64,000 nucleotides of DNA from Panaeolus papilionaceus (taxonomy: Eukaryota; Basidiomycota; Agaricomycetes; Agaricales), in contig JADNRZ010000012.1 in assembly GCA_015501605.1 (NCBI GenBank), forward strand, positions 558,001 to 622,000, read 5' to 3'. Shown here one piece after another: positions 50,001-59,558 of the stretch. Within the stretch, counting starts at the first letter, position 1, and each line of letters opens with the position of its first letter. A program made the translations under genes and the position numbers. The notes below the pieces were generated by a model, which was not told the origin of the DNA, did no database searches, and saw only the letters and a list, made by a program, of their open reading frames with translations.

Positions 50001-50479
50001 GAGCTCGTTTTCAAGTTCTTGTACACTGCCTCGTTGGTTCTCCACTCCATCTCGCTCCATCGATACCATCGGCCCTGGATACAACTATCCGATCTGGAGA
50101 TACAACCTTGGTTGGCTTCACGATTATATGTGTGTATGTATTTTTTGTAATTGATTCTCTATTGACTAAAACTGATTTCACGACTACACATAAACAGTTA
50201 TACAAAATACACGGCGGTGTGGATCCCCGTCTAGTTGATGGATTCGAAAGGAGCTGGAATTTCATCCATGACAAGAGCGACGGTGCCGACCTCAAGTTTT
50301 ATGGCCAGCTCAGTGTTGGTGCGCGTGACCTGGCAGCAATTACTACAGCAGATCCCAGAACGGGCGATCCTCTCAACTGGGAGGACTGGTCAATATGGAC
50401 AAAATTGGATACTTTTATTTATGATTATGAGAAGGCAGAGAAAGCGTGGCTTTGCAAACCGAAAGCAACGGATCCATGA
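47084..50479 (+). CDS. NACHT-3: intact NLR-like NACHT NTPase, 998 aa
   Basis: Tandem paralog of NACHT-2. Model: join(47084..47165, 47233..47298, 47369..47470, 47553..47654, 47713..49026, 49085..50133, 50198..50479), all in phase with the same exon plan. The first three exons and the NACHT domain are nearly identical to NACHT-2; exon 4 has two extra codons. The GG-motifs (LIFSGGSPALQHISHMQEP and KFMVTGGNPTFQQHNHVHQA), P-loop GSAGAGKS and Walker B VIVVDGLDEC are kept. The C-terminal half differs from NACHT-2 in discrete patches: around 48770-48900, 49390-49590 and 50045-50110, where short insertions and multiple replacements occur between identical flanks. Probable role as for NACHT-2: nucleotide-dependent signalling switch with a variable sensing half. 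No frame break seen. Confidence 0.85.
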
Positions 50480-51099
50480 TAATCTATTGATGTAGTATTA
50501 CGGTACAATACGGGATAACTGCCATACTGCAGTGAATATTAGAATCTCCGATTCTCAATGAAGGAAAATTGGTACTCACACTTGCGGGCAGCTTGAATGT
50601 AGCACCTCCATCAGTAGAAACTGATGATTTGATCGCTATTGGATGAATTAGGAAGCAGCTTTGCAGTCAATCGGGTCATGACTTGGCCCTGACCTTGTTG
50701 TCCCTCTTACCTTTCATTTTCACAAGGCCTGTCCACCTACGGTACCCTTCGCCTTTTCTTTTCTGGGACAAGAACGCAAACCAGGATACTTGAGTTACTT
50801 GACCTGAAGGGATTACTGGTTCAGATATCATTGCCGTCATACAGATTGATGTTCACAGTGTTCCTTATGTTAAGATAACTCTAACTTGACCTAACTACTT
50901 ACTTTCATTTCACTTCATTTTTTCATCGTGAGTTTCCTCTTTTTCCACTTGCCTTAGGCTTGGGCTTATCCCGTTCAATAACAATTCAGACATTACATTT
51001 CGCTCCATCTCGACCACTCCGAAAACGGTTATCATTATCATTATCATAACCACCAAGTTCAATGGAAACACATAAAGTGACGGAAAGGAAAGGAGAGTA

Positions 51100-51382
51100 A
51101 TGAACAACAACTGCAACAACTCTCATAGGAGATCAGCTTCGCCTCTCCCAACATGGAATGCTATACATGGTTCGTCTTCCTCTCCTCTCCCGTTCATCTT
51201 CATCCCTTCCCTCCCCCCATTTATTTTCAACATCCATGTTCTATTCAACTAAACTAACCACACCTACCCATAGAACCACCCTCAGACGACGACTCCCGAG
51301 ACGACGACATCGACATGCTCGACAGGAACTCCGTCGCGCCTTCAAGTTCTCGTCCCACAACAGCGCGTCGGAGTACTGTACA
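51100..51382 (+). pseudogene. Second copy of the unrecognised gene's 5' end, broken by Gypsy-1
   Basis: Matches 44447..44725: ATG at 51100 (MNNNCNNSHRRSASPLPTW), the same intron ending CCATAG, then SDDDSRDDDIDMLDRNS. It is interrupted after TACTGTACA by the 5' LTR of Gypsy-1. Confidence 0.75.
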
Positions 51383-51780
51383 TGTTATGTTGACTCTTTT
51401 CCTCTTCATCATTTCCTTATCTTATCCGGACTACTATCTCTCTTCATCTTATCTTTGTGTACTATCATCTCTCTTTGTACTTATATCTCGTCTACCTCCT
51501 ATCTCCAGAGCCCCACATCCTTCTCCTATCTCCAACCCACGCCCCACTTCATTCTCCTATCTATGACTCGTTTCCTTACTCATCTTTCCCATGTTTATGA
51601 CTCATTTCTACTGCGGACCATACTTCTGACTCACATATCTCTCACCTTGTCTACTTGGCATTTACACGCACAGCCTCGCTAGATATCTATATAAACACCG
51701 TAGTTTATACCTTTGTTCTTTAGCTAGTTCTTTAACTTCGAATAGAACAACAACTTCTACGACGATCTTACTCTTCTCGC

Positions 51781-52082
51781 TGTAAGGGATAGGAATGCCC
51801 AGAAGCCAAGTTGATAATCGAGTGAGGAATCATCCTGATCCCCACTGGCCTATATACTACATCGGATAAACTATCTACCGGTATGCTGTGCACTAAATCT
51901 AAGAATAGGCTAAGGCTATGCGATATCAAATGATGGTGACGAAACAATCAGGAAAGGAGGCTGCGCACTACGACAGGGGTATCAATGATGCAACGGGCGG
52001 CTGTACAGTGATCTAGAGATGATGACCAGGCTGTGCACCGTAACTGCGCCAGGGTGGGGGTTCTGTGACAGATCCCCTGACA
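51781..52082 (-). repeat. 3' LTR of the KH element
   Basis: 302 bp; in element orientation the downstream LTR. Differs from the other LTR at CTACCGGTATG (CTACCAGTATG there) and GGCTGCGCAC (GGCTGCACAC there). Confidence 0.92.
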
Positions 52083-52095
52083 CTATCTCCCCATC
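52083..52095 (-). promoter_or_regulatory. Candidate polypurine tract of the KH element
   Basis: On the minus strand GATGGGGAGATAG directly abuts the 3' LTR, the position from which plus-strand DNA synthesis is primed in LTR elements. Confidence 0.6.
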
Positions 52096-52120
52096 TAGAT
52101 TTGCTGCCCCAGCAAATCCC

Positions 52121-53143
52121 TTAGCTTCCATGTCTACCGCCTCGTCCACTGCGCTCCCGGAAAACCACACCGCGACCACCCCTTGAAGGAGCGGTGGGGG
52201 GGATAGGGTTCCCAAGAGTGGGCGCAAGTGCTGAGAAGTGGGCTCTCATCGCATCAATGCTCATCGGCGAGCCAGGCGAGAGTGCCGGGGTAGGATTGGC
52301 GGTCTGCATCACGGCTGTAGGCGCGATGGGAGTGTTGGGCTGGTTCACAGGTGTCGTCGAAGCTGATCGAGCACCTGGGGTAGCCACCGGTGAAGGTGGG
52401 GCGGCCGTGTTCATGACGATGGAGGGGACGACCGGAGTAGAGCCTGGAGCAGGGGTAGGAGTTGCCGACGGTGCTGCAGGGGTTAGAGCGGCAGACTGAG
52501 GAATTGATGGTGGCGAGGGGGGCTGAGTGGCCGGAGCAGCCTGAACGATGGGAACAGGGGCTTCACGGAACTTCCCAGCAGTTGGCCTCCCACTGGCATC
52601 ACGAGCGGGACCCGGAGCATCCCGCTGCCTAGGAGCGCAGACTCGACGACGAGCGAGCCGCTTGCCCAATATGACGAGGGCATTACCAACTTGAGAGTCG
52701 GTACCGCGAATAGAGACGTGGCGGGCACCAGCTGATCCGTCCTTTACCTCAAAGGCTCGGATGTGCGCACCAGATAAGTCATGGATCTGTTTAAGACCCC
52801 TTCCACCTCGCCCAACCAGGTGCGCTGCCATCGCGTCGGGTACAATGACAGTGAGCAACTGCTGATCGGGTTTGTCGTCCTTCTGAGGGTAGGTGCCCGA
52901 CATATGAAGGTGGGTGGGAATAGTGCCTTGTGGGGGAGTAGGAGCCGGTGGGGCGGGAGGCTCAGCCTTCTTCCGCTGACGGCGAGAGGGTTGGGTAGGT
53001 GCGATAGCTGCAATAGTCTGTTGGGTAGAGAGCTGGTTGGTGACGGAGCGAAGCTCCTCCTGGAGCAGCCTCATCCGCTCATAGAGTTGGTCGAACTGTT
53101 CAGTGACGAATTCTTCCAAGGACATCTCTGGTGTAGTAGACAT
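52121..53143 (-). CDS. KH-domain, Gag-like RNA-binding protein of the compact LTR element
   Basis: Intact 340 aa ORF, ATG 53143, stop TAA at 52121. Layout: residues about 6-45 form a probable coiled coil (LEEFVTEQFDQLYERMRLLQ and following). Then a basic patch (SRRQRKKAE) and a proline linker. A type I KH domain is at about 97-165: TVIVPDAMAAHLVGRGGRGL with the GxxG loop GRGG, then KQIHDLSGAHIRAF, HVSIRGTDSQVGNALVILGK. After a basic RLARRRV segment comes a long Ala/Pro/Thr-rich disordered region, and the end is RGG-like (GGRGVVFRERSGRGGRHG). A coiled coil plus RNA-binding modules in the only ORF of an LTR element suggests a Gag-analogous RNA-packaging role; this is inference. A CCHC zinc knuckle, the usual Gag nucleic-acid binder, is absent. 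The protein could also be a captured host KH gene. Confidence 0.85.
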   Translation of the reverse strand: MSTTPEMSLEEFVTEQFDQLYERMRLLQEELRSVTNQLSTQQTIAAIAPTQPSRRQRKKAEPPAPPAPTPPQGTIPTHLHMSGTYPQKDDKPDQQLLTVIVPDAMAAHLVGRGGRGLKQIHDLSGAHIRAFEVKDGSAGARHVSIRGTDSQVGNALVILGKRLARRRVCAPRQRDAPGPARDASGRPTAGKFREAPVPIVQAAPATQPPSPPSIPQSAALTPAAPSATPTPAPGSTPVVPSIVMNTAAPPSPVATPGARSASTTPVNQPNTPIAPTAVMQTANPTPALSPGSPMSIDAMRAHFSALAPTLGNPIPPTAPSRGGRGVVFRERSGRGGRHGS

Positions 53144-53244
53144 TGGGAGCAGGGTGTGGGCGAAGGGTAGGGCTTGTAGGATGAGGAGTAGATGGTGTGC
53201 AGTGAGCTAGGGAGGTGCAGACTGCTGTAGAGACTCGATTATGA

Positions 53245-53546
53245 TGTAAGGGATAGGAATGCCCAGAAGCCAAGTTGATAATCGAGTGAGGAATCATCCT
53301 GATCCCCACTGGCCTATATACTACATCGGATAAACTATCTACCAGTATGCTGTGCACTAAATCTAAGAATAGGCTAAGGCTATGCGATATCAAATGATGG
53401 TGACGAAACAATCAGGAAAGGAGGCTGCACACTACGACAGGGGTATCAATGATGCAACGGGCGGCTGTACAGTGATCTAGAGATGATGACCAGGCTGTGC
53501 ACCGTAACTGCGCCAGGGTGGGGGTTCTGTGACAGATCCCCTGACA
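53245..53546 (-). repeat. 5' LTR of the KH element
   Basis: 302 bp upstream LTR in element orientation; any promoter for the KH ORF should be here. Flanked at 53547-53551 by the CTCGC target duplication. Confidence 0.92.
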
Positions 53547-54220
53547 CTCGCTCTCTTCTAAGACAATACCAGCGTAGCGTGCGCACGCAGTGGCATTCTT
53601 AGAACGATACTCGAACTCTGTCGCACGACCGAACCGACTCCGACTAGCTCAAAGGCCTTAACCGCAAGCGCCCGTCGGGCTACCATAACAAAAGAACTAG
53701 CTACCCCAACGCACACCGTCCGTAATTTACAAGACGGCACCTCTCATACAAAACGGCAACCTGGAAGAAGAACACCAGCACCAGACCTCGATCAGGAACC
53801 TCCAGCCAAGCTACCTCTCCTGTATCAACTAGCAGCAGAGGATTACGATTCCCGCTCAGAAAGAAGAAACCCTGGGGAAAACTAGAAACGTCCAAGAAAG
53901 AACAACAGAAGACCAACGACCCTCTCTCCGAACCAGAAACTGAACTAGAATCCCAGACCAACGAACAAGAAGAACTCGACACCCCAGTATCAGCCAGTGA
54001 ACCAAGAGAATCCCCAGAAACCCCAGAACCTACTGAACCCACGAACGAACCAGAAGAAATCCCAAGCACACCAGAAGAACCCTTGAAAGAACCCGAACAA
54101 CCCCTTGACGTCTCTCTTGCCCTCAGCCAACCAATTGAACCTTACAACCCCAGAGAACTGGACTACACTATCACCAGAACCCCAGTCTTCAGCACCGAAA
54201 TCCCTTCATTCTCTACCAGT

Positions 54221-55390
54221 ATGGCAACTGCGACCCTCACTCAGCCCCCAGGAGGCCGCTCTGCCTCTTCTTCAAGACCTGGAGGAGCTGTCCAAGATCG
54301 TTCCCAGAGAGGACTGTCAGGACCACCCAGAGGAGATCCTCAACCGGAAACTGACGACGAAGGACCAGGCGACCCCGATCCTTCTGGTAACCCTGATCCC
54401 AGTAACGGTCCGCAAGACGATCCAGCTGCAGAAGCGTTTAAAAACGCCCTGAAGAAAGAAGTCAACCTCGGCGCACCTGAGAAGTTCACAGGAGACTGCA
54501 CCAAGACCAAGCATTTTATCACCGAATGCCGATCCTATCTCCACATCAATCGACACATCTACAACAACGATGATCTGAAAATCGCCTTCATCTTATCATA
54601 CTTTGCTGAAGGACCAAAGGGAGATAGAGAAGCAATGGACTGGAAACGCTGCTTCCTAGCTGGAAAGTTCGATGAAGCCCAAAGAAACAGGACCGCAGTC
54701 TCCTATGGAAGGTTCAACGACTTCCTTCGAAAATTTACTGAAGACTTCGCCCCACGACTCGGACACGACCATGCAAGGAAAGATCTCAAGAACATCCAAC
54801 AAGAAGGAAATGTCGAATCACACAACACCGCTTTCAAGAACCTCATGATCACCGCAGGCTATGCCTTCCCTCACACCGACCCCGACGACAACCTCGATCC
54901 GATGGAAGACCTGCTGATTGGGATCTATCAAGACTCTCTTAAGAAACCAATCTTGGACAGAATTCGCAACAATGGATACAACCCGTACACCCTGAAGGAA
55001 TGGATGGACTGAGCAGCCGAAGTGGACGCCCGTTGGAGGGAATCCTTCCCTTTCCCATTTGACAAGAAACCAGCCAAACGCTTCACCTCTAACCAGATGG
55101 GGTTCAGATTTGCAAACTCCAAGCAAATCAATCTCACTGAAGTTGAGCGCGCAGACCACATGAAGAATGGTACCTGCTTCCGCTGCCACCAACCAGGTCA
55201 TATCTCCAAATTCTGCCCTAACCGCGATCTCAAGAAAACGAACCAGAACCAGAACACCAGCAACCGTGACACCACCCCGACTAGAAACCCAAAGGATTTC
55301 GCCAAATACATCCGCACTTTCTATCAGGACTTGAATGAAGAACAGCGCGCCGAATTTGCCTCTGAAATGCAAGAACAGGATTTTTCCTAA
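54221..55390 (+). pseudogene. Gypsy-1 gag, with in-frame TGA
   Basis: Starts MATATLTQPPGG at 54221; the open frame extends upstream to about 53726 without an ATG and is Glu/Pro-rich, so part of the leader may be coding. Capsid-like region: KNALKKEVNLGAPEKFTGD, RFNDFLRKFTEDFAPRLGHD. A TGA at 55010-55012 interrupts where relatives would be expected to have a sense codon; the same frame continues AAEVDARWRESFPFPFD. The zinc knuckle CFRCHQPGHISKFC (CX2CX4HX4C) follows near 55180. The stop TAA is at 55388-55390. Confidence 0.85.
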
Positions 55391-58235
55391 AAGGTTTCGC
55401 CTCGACGTCTAAACCTTATGTATCAGTTTGTTCTGCTTTGATAGCTCACAATGAATCCTTTTCTGTCCCTGTGACTATCGAGTGTGAACAACTGAGAACC
55501 GCCGAACCCTTGCATACCCAAGCACTCCTCGACTCCGGAGCTGCAGGCATTTTCATTGACCAATCATTTGCAAAACTCCACAACCTTCCTCAGACCCCGC
55601 TCAGAACACCAATCCTAGTCCGAAACGTTGATGGCACACCGAACAAGAAGGGCACGATCACCCACCGAACGACACTAAACATGAAGATCTACGACAAGAT
55701 CAAGAAGACAGAATTCCTAATTACTGGGTTAGGAAATCAGAAGATTATCTTGGGGCTACCTTGGTTGCAAGACACAAACCCCGAGATCAACTGGAAGAAT
55801 GCCTCCCTGAACTGGCGGACCCCGATCGAAGACGAACTCGACATAGAAGATTGCCTGAATAGCACGAAGAACCCGATTCCCGACTGGTACCCAACCGACT
55901 CAATTATCATTGAAGAACGAACCATCTCTCAACTGGAACTCCATGTTAAGAAGATGCTTGGAAAGAACACGACCCTGACCAGACCAGACCGACTTACAAC
56001 CGACGACCTGATCATCTCCTTTATGGAAGGGGAACCAACAGAAGAAACCAAAGAAATCTGGATCGACACTACCCTGACACATTCCCAAGCCTTTGCTCAG
56101 AAATTTGACAAGAAAACCGACGAAACCGACCCGACCAAGATCGTTCCACCTGAATACCACCCTTGGATTTCTGTTTTCAGTGAAGAAGCCTCTTCGACCT
56201 TACCAGCGCACAAACCCTGGGATCACGAGATCAAGCTCAAACCTGATTTTGTCCACAAATCCGCCAAAGTTTACTCCCTCAACCGAGAACAGGACGATGT
56301 CACCAAACAGTTCCTCAATGAACACCTTGCCAAGGGAACCATCCGACATAGCGAATCCCCTGAAGCCGCAGGATTTTTCTATGTTGCGAAGAAGGATGGC
56401 AAACTACGCCCATGCCAAGACTACCGACATTTGAACGAAGGAACCATTAAAAACACCTACCCTCTCCCCCTTGTCACCGACCTTATGGATAAACTCCGAG
56501 ACGCCAAATATTTCACTAAACTTGACGTTCGATGGGGCTACAACAATATCCGAATCAAGGAAGGAGATGAATGGAAGGCGGCCTTCAAGACCAAGTACGG
56601 ACTCTTTGAACCCCTTGTTATGTTCTTTGGCCTTTGCAACTCCCCAGCGACCTTCCAATCAATGATGGACAGTATCTTCATCCGACAAGTCGAAAACGGT
56701 TATATCATCATCTACATGGACGACATCTTGATCTATGCCACAAACGAACAGGACCTCGAAAAATACACCAAAGAAGTACTCCAGATCATGAAAGAAAACG
56801 ACCTCTACTTGAAACCCGAAAAATGCGAATTCAACAAAACCAAGATCGCCTACCTAGGATTTATCATCGAACACAACAAGATCTCCATGGACCCCGCCAA
56901 GATCTCTGGTATCAAAGACTGGCCGACCCCAAAGACCCTCAAACAAGTCCGCTCGTTCCTAGGCTTTGGCAACTTCTACTGGAAATTCATCCGACACTAC
57001 TCCGATCTCGCTAGACCCCTGAACGACTTACTCCAAAAGACCGACCCTTCATCTGGACAGAAACTCATCAGACCGCATTCGACAACCTCAAAGACCGATT
57101 CAGTAAGGAACCAGTTCTTGCAATGCCCGATCAGAACCGACCGTTTCAAATCGAGGCTGACACATCTCAATATGCTTATGGAGCTGTTCTCACCCAAACC
57201 AACAGCAACGGAAAACGACACCCTGTATGTTTCCTCTCTTGTTCTTTCTCTCCAGCCGAACAGAACTACCAAGTCTTCGACCGAGAACTCCTTGGAGTTA
57301 TTCGAGCGCTCGAAGAATGGAAACATTACATCCTAGGATCCCCTCACATGACTGTCGTACACTCTGACCACAAGAACCTCACGTACTGGCGCTCCCCCCA
57401 GAACCTTAATCGACGACAAGCAAGATGGTTCCTTATCCTCTCTGAATACGACATCAAACTCGAACACATGCCTGGCCATAAAATGATCCAATCAGACGCG
57501 CTCTCACAACGACCTGACCTTATTCCAGAAGGAGAAAATGAAGAAAACACCAACATCACTATGCTCCCAGAAACCCTGTTTATCAACCTTATCGACACTG
57601 AACTCCAGAAGCAAATCACTGAAGCACGACCCCTTGACAAGAACGCCATGGAAGCTCTAGAAACACTGTTGAAGAATACCAATGTCACCTCCGGCACCTC
57701 AATCAACGATTGGTCCTTCGAAGAAGGAGACCACGGGAAACTACTCTTCTACAAAGACAAGGTCTATGTCCCGAACGACCAAGAGCTTAGAAAATCCATT
57801 GTCATGCACTTCCACGATCCCGTCACTGCTGGACATCCTGGCCAAATCGAAACTTACAACGCCGTTGCCACATCATATTGGTGGCCTGGTATGCGTCGAT
57901 TTATCTCCGCCTACGTCAAAGGATGCTCCACCTGCCAACAGTTCAAGATCAATCGGAACCCCGCACGACCCACCTTGATGCCGATCCCCGCTCCAGAATC
58001 ATTAAAACCCTTCGCCCAGACGTCAATGGACCTAATCACCGACCTACCGCCATCCCTCGGATACGACTCTATTCTATCCGTGGTGGACCACGGCCTTACA
58101 AAGGGGGTAATTCTCATTCCTTGCTCCAAAACGATCACTGCCGAAGGCACAGCCAAACTTTTACTCAATAACCTTTACAAAAGATTTGGACTCCCAGACT
58201 CTATCACTTCAGATCGCGACCCCAGATTCCAGCCA
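55387..58235 (+). pseudogene. Gypsy-1 pol (protease-RT-RNase H-partial integrase), frameshifted
   Basis: The pol frame is -1 relative to gag and already open at 55381, so gag-pol probably used frameshifting at the T-run GATTTTTCC near 55379; no standard ATG precedes the protease. Protease active site LDSGAAG near 55530. RT: LRPCQDYRHLN near 56405, FTKLDVRWGYNNIRIKEGDE, YMDDIL near 56715, LGFGNFYWKFI. A one-base deletion near 57050 shifts the frame. RNase H continues in the next frame (FQIEADTSQYAYGAVL, DHKNLTYWRSPQNLNRRQAR). The integrase zinc domain (HFHDPVTAGHPG ... CSTCQQ) and the start of the catalytic core (SMDLITDLPPSLGYDSIL) end abruptly at DPRFQP, where Gypsy-2 sequence begins. Confidence 0.87.
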
Positions 58236-59213
58236 TGTCAGCTAGGATGAAGCTTCAGCTAAGGCTAGTTGGCACAAGAGGTTGAAGCTTCCACAGTGCT
58301 AGTGAGCCATGGGTGCTAGTGAGCACAAAAGACCTGCTGTTGTTGCGATAGGGTTTAGGATGGGGTGGAGGGGGGGGGGACTATTATAGGGGGTATAGGG
58401 ATAGATATAGGTGAATTTCCGGGGGTAGGAGGATGGGTAGGGGTGTTGGGGATAGGGGGGGAGGATGGGGGGATGCTGGATAGGGGCTTGGGGCTTATCT
58501 AGCTGGGTGGGGGTTGGGCAAATGTTGTTGGATAGATATGATATGGGTATGGGGGCGTAGAGAAAAAAATCAGGATCCCGGAATGGGTATTTTCGGGGTG
58601 GGGGGATCAGTGGTTGGCGAGCAATTAAGGAAATACACTCTCAGAGCCAGACACAAATCAAAATAAATCGAAAAAATAATATAAATCGTGAATAGCGCGC
58701 TCATTTTTGCTCCGATTGGGCTGAAATTTTGAACGCAGCCTTCCGCATATGATCCCCATCGATCCTTAAAAAATGTTTTTTTACATGGGTCACTTGAAAA
58801 GCCCCTATCTTTGGCCCAAACAGTATCCTGCTCCATATTGCACCGCTCTGGGCACCATTTAGGGTGATCTATATATCGTTAGAAAGCTATTTAAAGCGTT
58901 TATAAGATCCCACCATCCGATCTGCCAAATTATACCAGCAACCCAGCAGATCAGGTTCGCTTTTTCCGCTTTTTTAGCCCCTATTCCCCCTACTACAATT
59001 ATTTCCTCAATATTGCTTCGCTTTGTGCACCAATTGGGGGGGATATATATACCATTAGAAAGGTATACACTATATCTATCTATTCATGTGGTCCGATCTG
59101 CCAAATGTGGCCACAGAAGCAGCAGATCTGCTCTGGTTATTGTGCATTGATTAAATGAGCCCCTATTTACAAATCAAATCTTCGTCCTGATCAGGAATAT
59201 TAGTGTGATGTCA

Positions 59214-59460
59214 TTGATCCATCAGGAAAAGGCACTTGGGAACTGGTGACTTTCCAGTACCTCTGGGAGTCTTTTACATCTTTCTGGAGTCTTTTATATC
59301 TTTCCAATATCTCTGGAAGTCTTTTATATCTTTCAGGTATCTCCAGGAGACTTCAGCACCTTTCCAAAGATTCAAAAGTCTTCCAGAGTCTTTCAGAGCT
59401 TTCGGAAATCTTTCAAAAGTTTACTAACAATTTCACAAAATCTTCTGTATCCATTTGATA
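59214..59460 (+). repeat. Inverted, degenerate copy of Gypsy-2 pol 3' end
   Basis: The plus strand reads CATCAGGAAAAGGCACTTGG, close to the minus-strand coding sequence for HHEKALG at about 60960-60980. Both are followed by degenerate repeats around CTGGAGTCTTTTAYATCTTT. It therefore forms a long-range inverted repeat with about 60755..60985. Confidence 0.65.
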
Positions 59461-59558
59461 CATATTGGGATACTGAGTCTAATTCACATTATTCTGAGAA
59501 TTCTACCTTTCCAAATACCAGTGTGGTGTAAATAAACATGAGCCAAGAGCCAAAAGAT

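Larger units (their letters stand above)
46346..51382. repeat. Tandem segmental duplication, copy B
   Basis: Near-identical to 39583..44725 in the same orientation. It contains the second MITE, NACHT-3 and the start of the unrecognised gene, and ends where Gypsy-1 is inserted just after TACTGTACA. Between the CorA fragment (ends 46055) and this block, about 1.5 kb present in copy A (38.0-39.58 kb) is absent, replaced by about 290 bp of unrelated sequence. Confidence 0.88.
51781..53546 (-). mobile_element. Compact KH-domain LTR element (1,766 bp), nested in Gypsy-1 LTR
   Basis: Two direct 302 bp repeats (51781..52082 and 53245..53546) flank 1,162 bp. On the minus strand the LTR runs TGTCAGGGG...CCCTTACA. 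The 5 bp CTCGC at 51776-51780 recurs at 53547-53551, a perfect target-site duplication. A purine-rich tract, GATGGGGAGATAG, lies immediately before the 3' LTR on the minus strand (52083-52095), as expected for a polypurine tract. The LTRs differ at two positions I can see, suggesting recent insertion. Only one ORF, the KH protein (53143..52121), is present; protease, RT and integrase are absent, so mobilisation must be in trans. The site normally holding the primer-binding site (53244 downward) starts TCATAATCGAGTC, which I cannot match to a tRNA end. Confidence 0.9.
51383..58235 (+). mobile_element. Gypsy-1: MarY1-like Ty3/gypsy retrotransposon, defective and truncated
   Basis: Order: 5' LTR (51383..53565, split by the KH element), leader, gag, protease, RT, RNase H, partial integrase. 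The LTR starts TGTTATGTTGAC, contains a TATA-like CTATATAAAC near 51690, and appears to end AGACA at 53565. The domain order and gag/pol style match basidiomycete MarY1-type elements. It is inactive: gag has an in-frame TGA, pol has a one-base frameshift, and the integrase is cut at about 58235 by Gypsy-2. No PBS with a TGG start is apparent after the LTR. Confidence 0.85.

Noticed and set aside
59236..59458. Two overlapping ORFs of 63-70 codons rich in Phe/Ser/Leu
   Set aside because: Both read the degenerate CTGGAGTCTTT repeats in different frames; repeat artefact.
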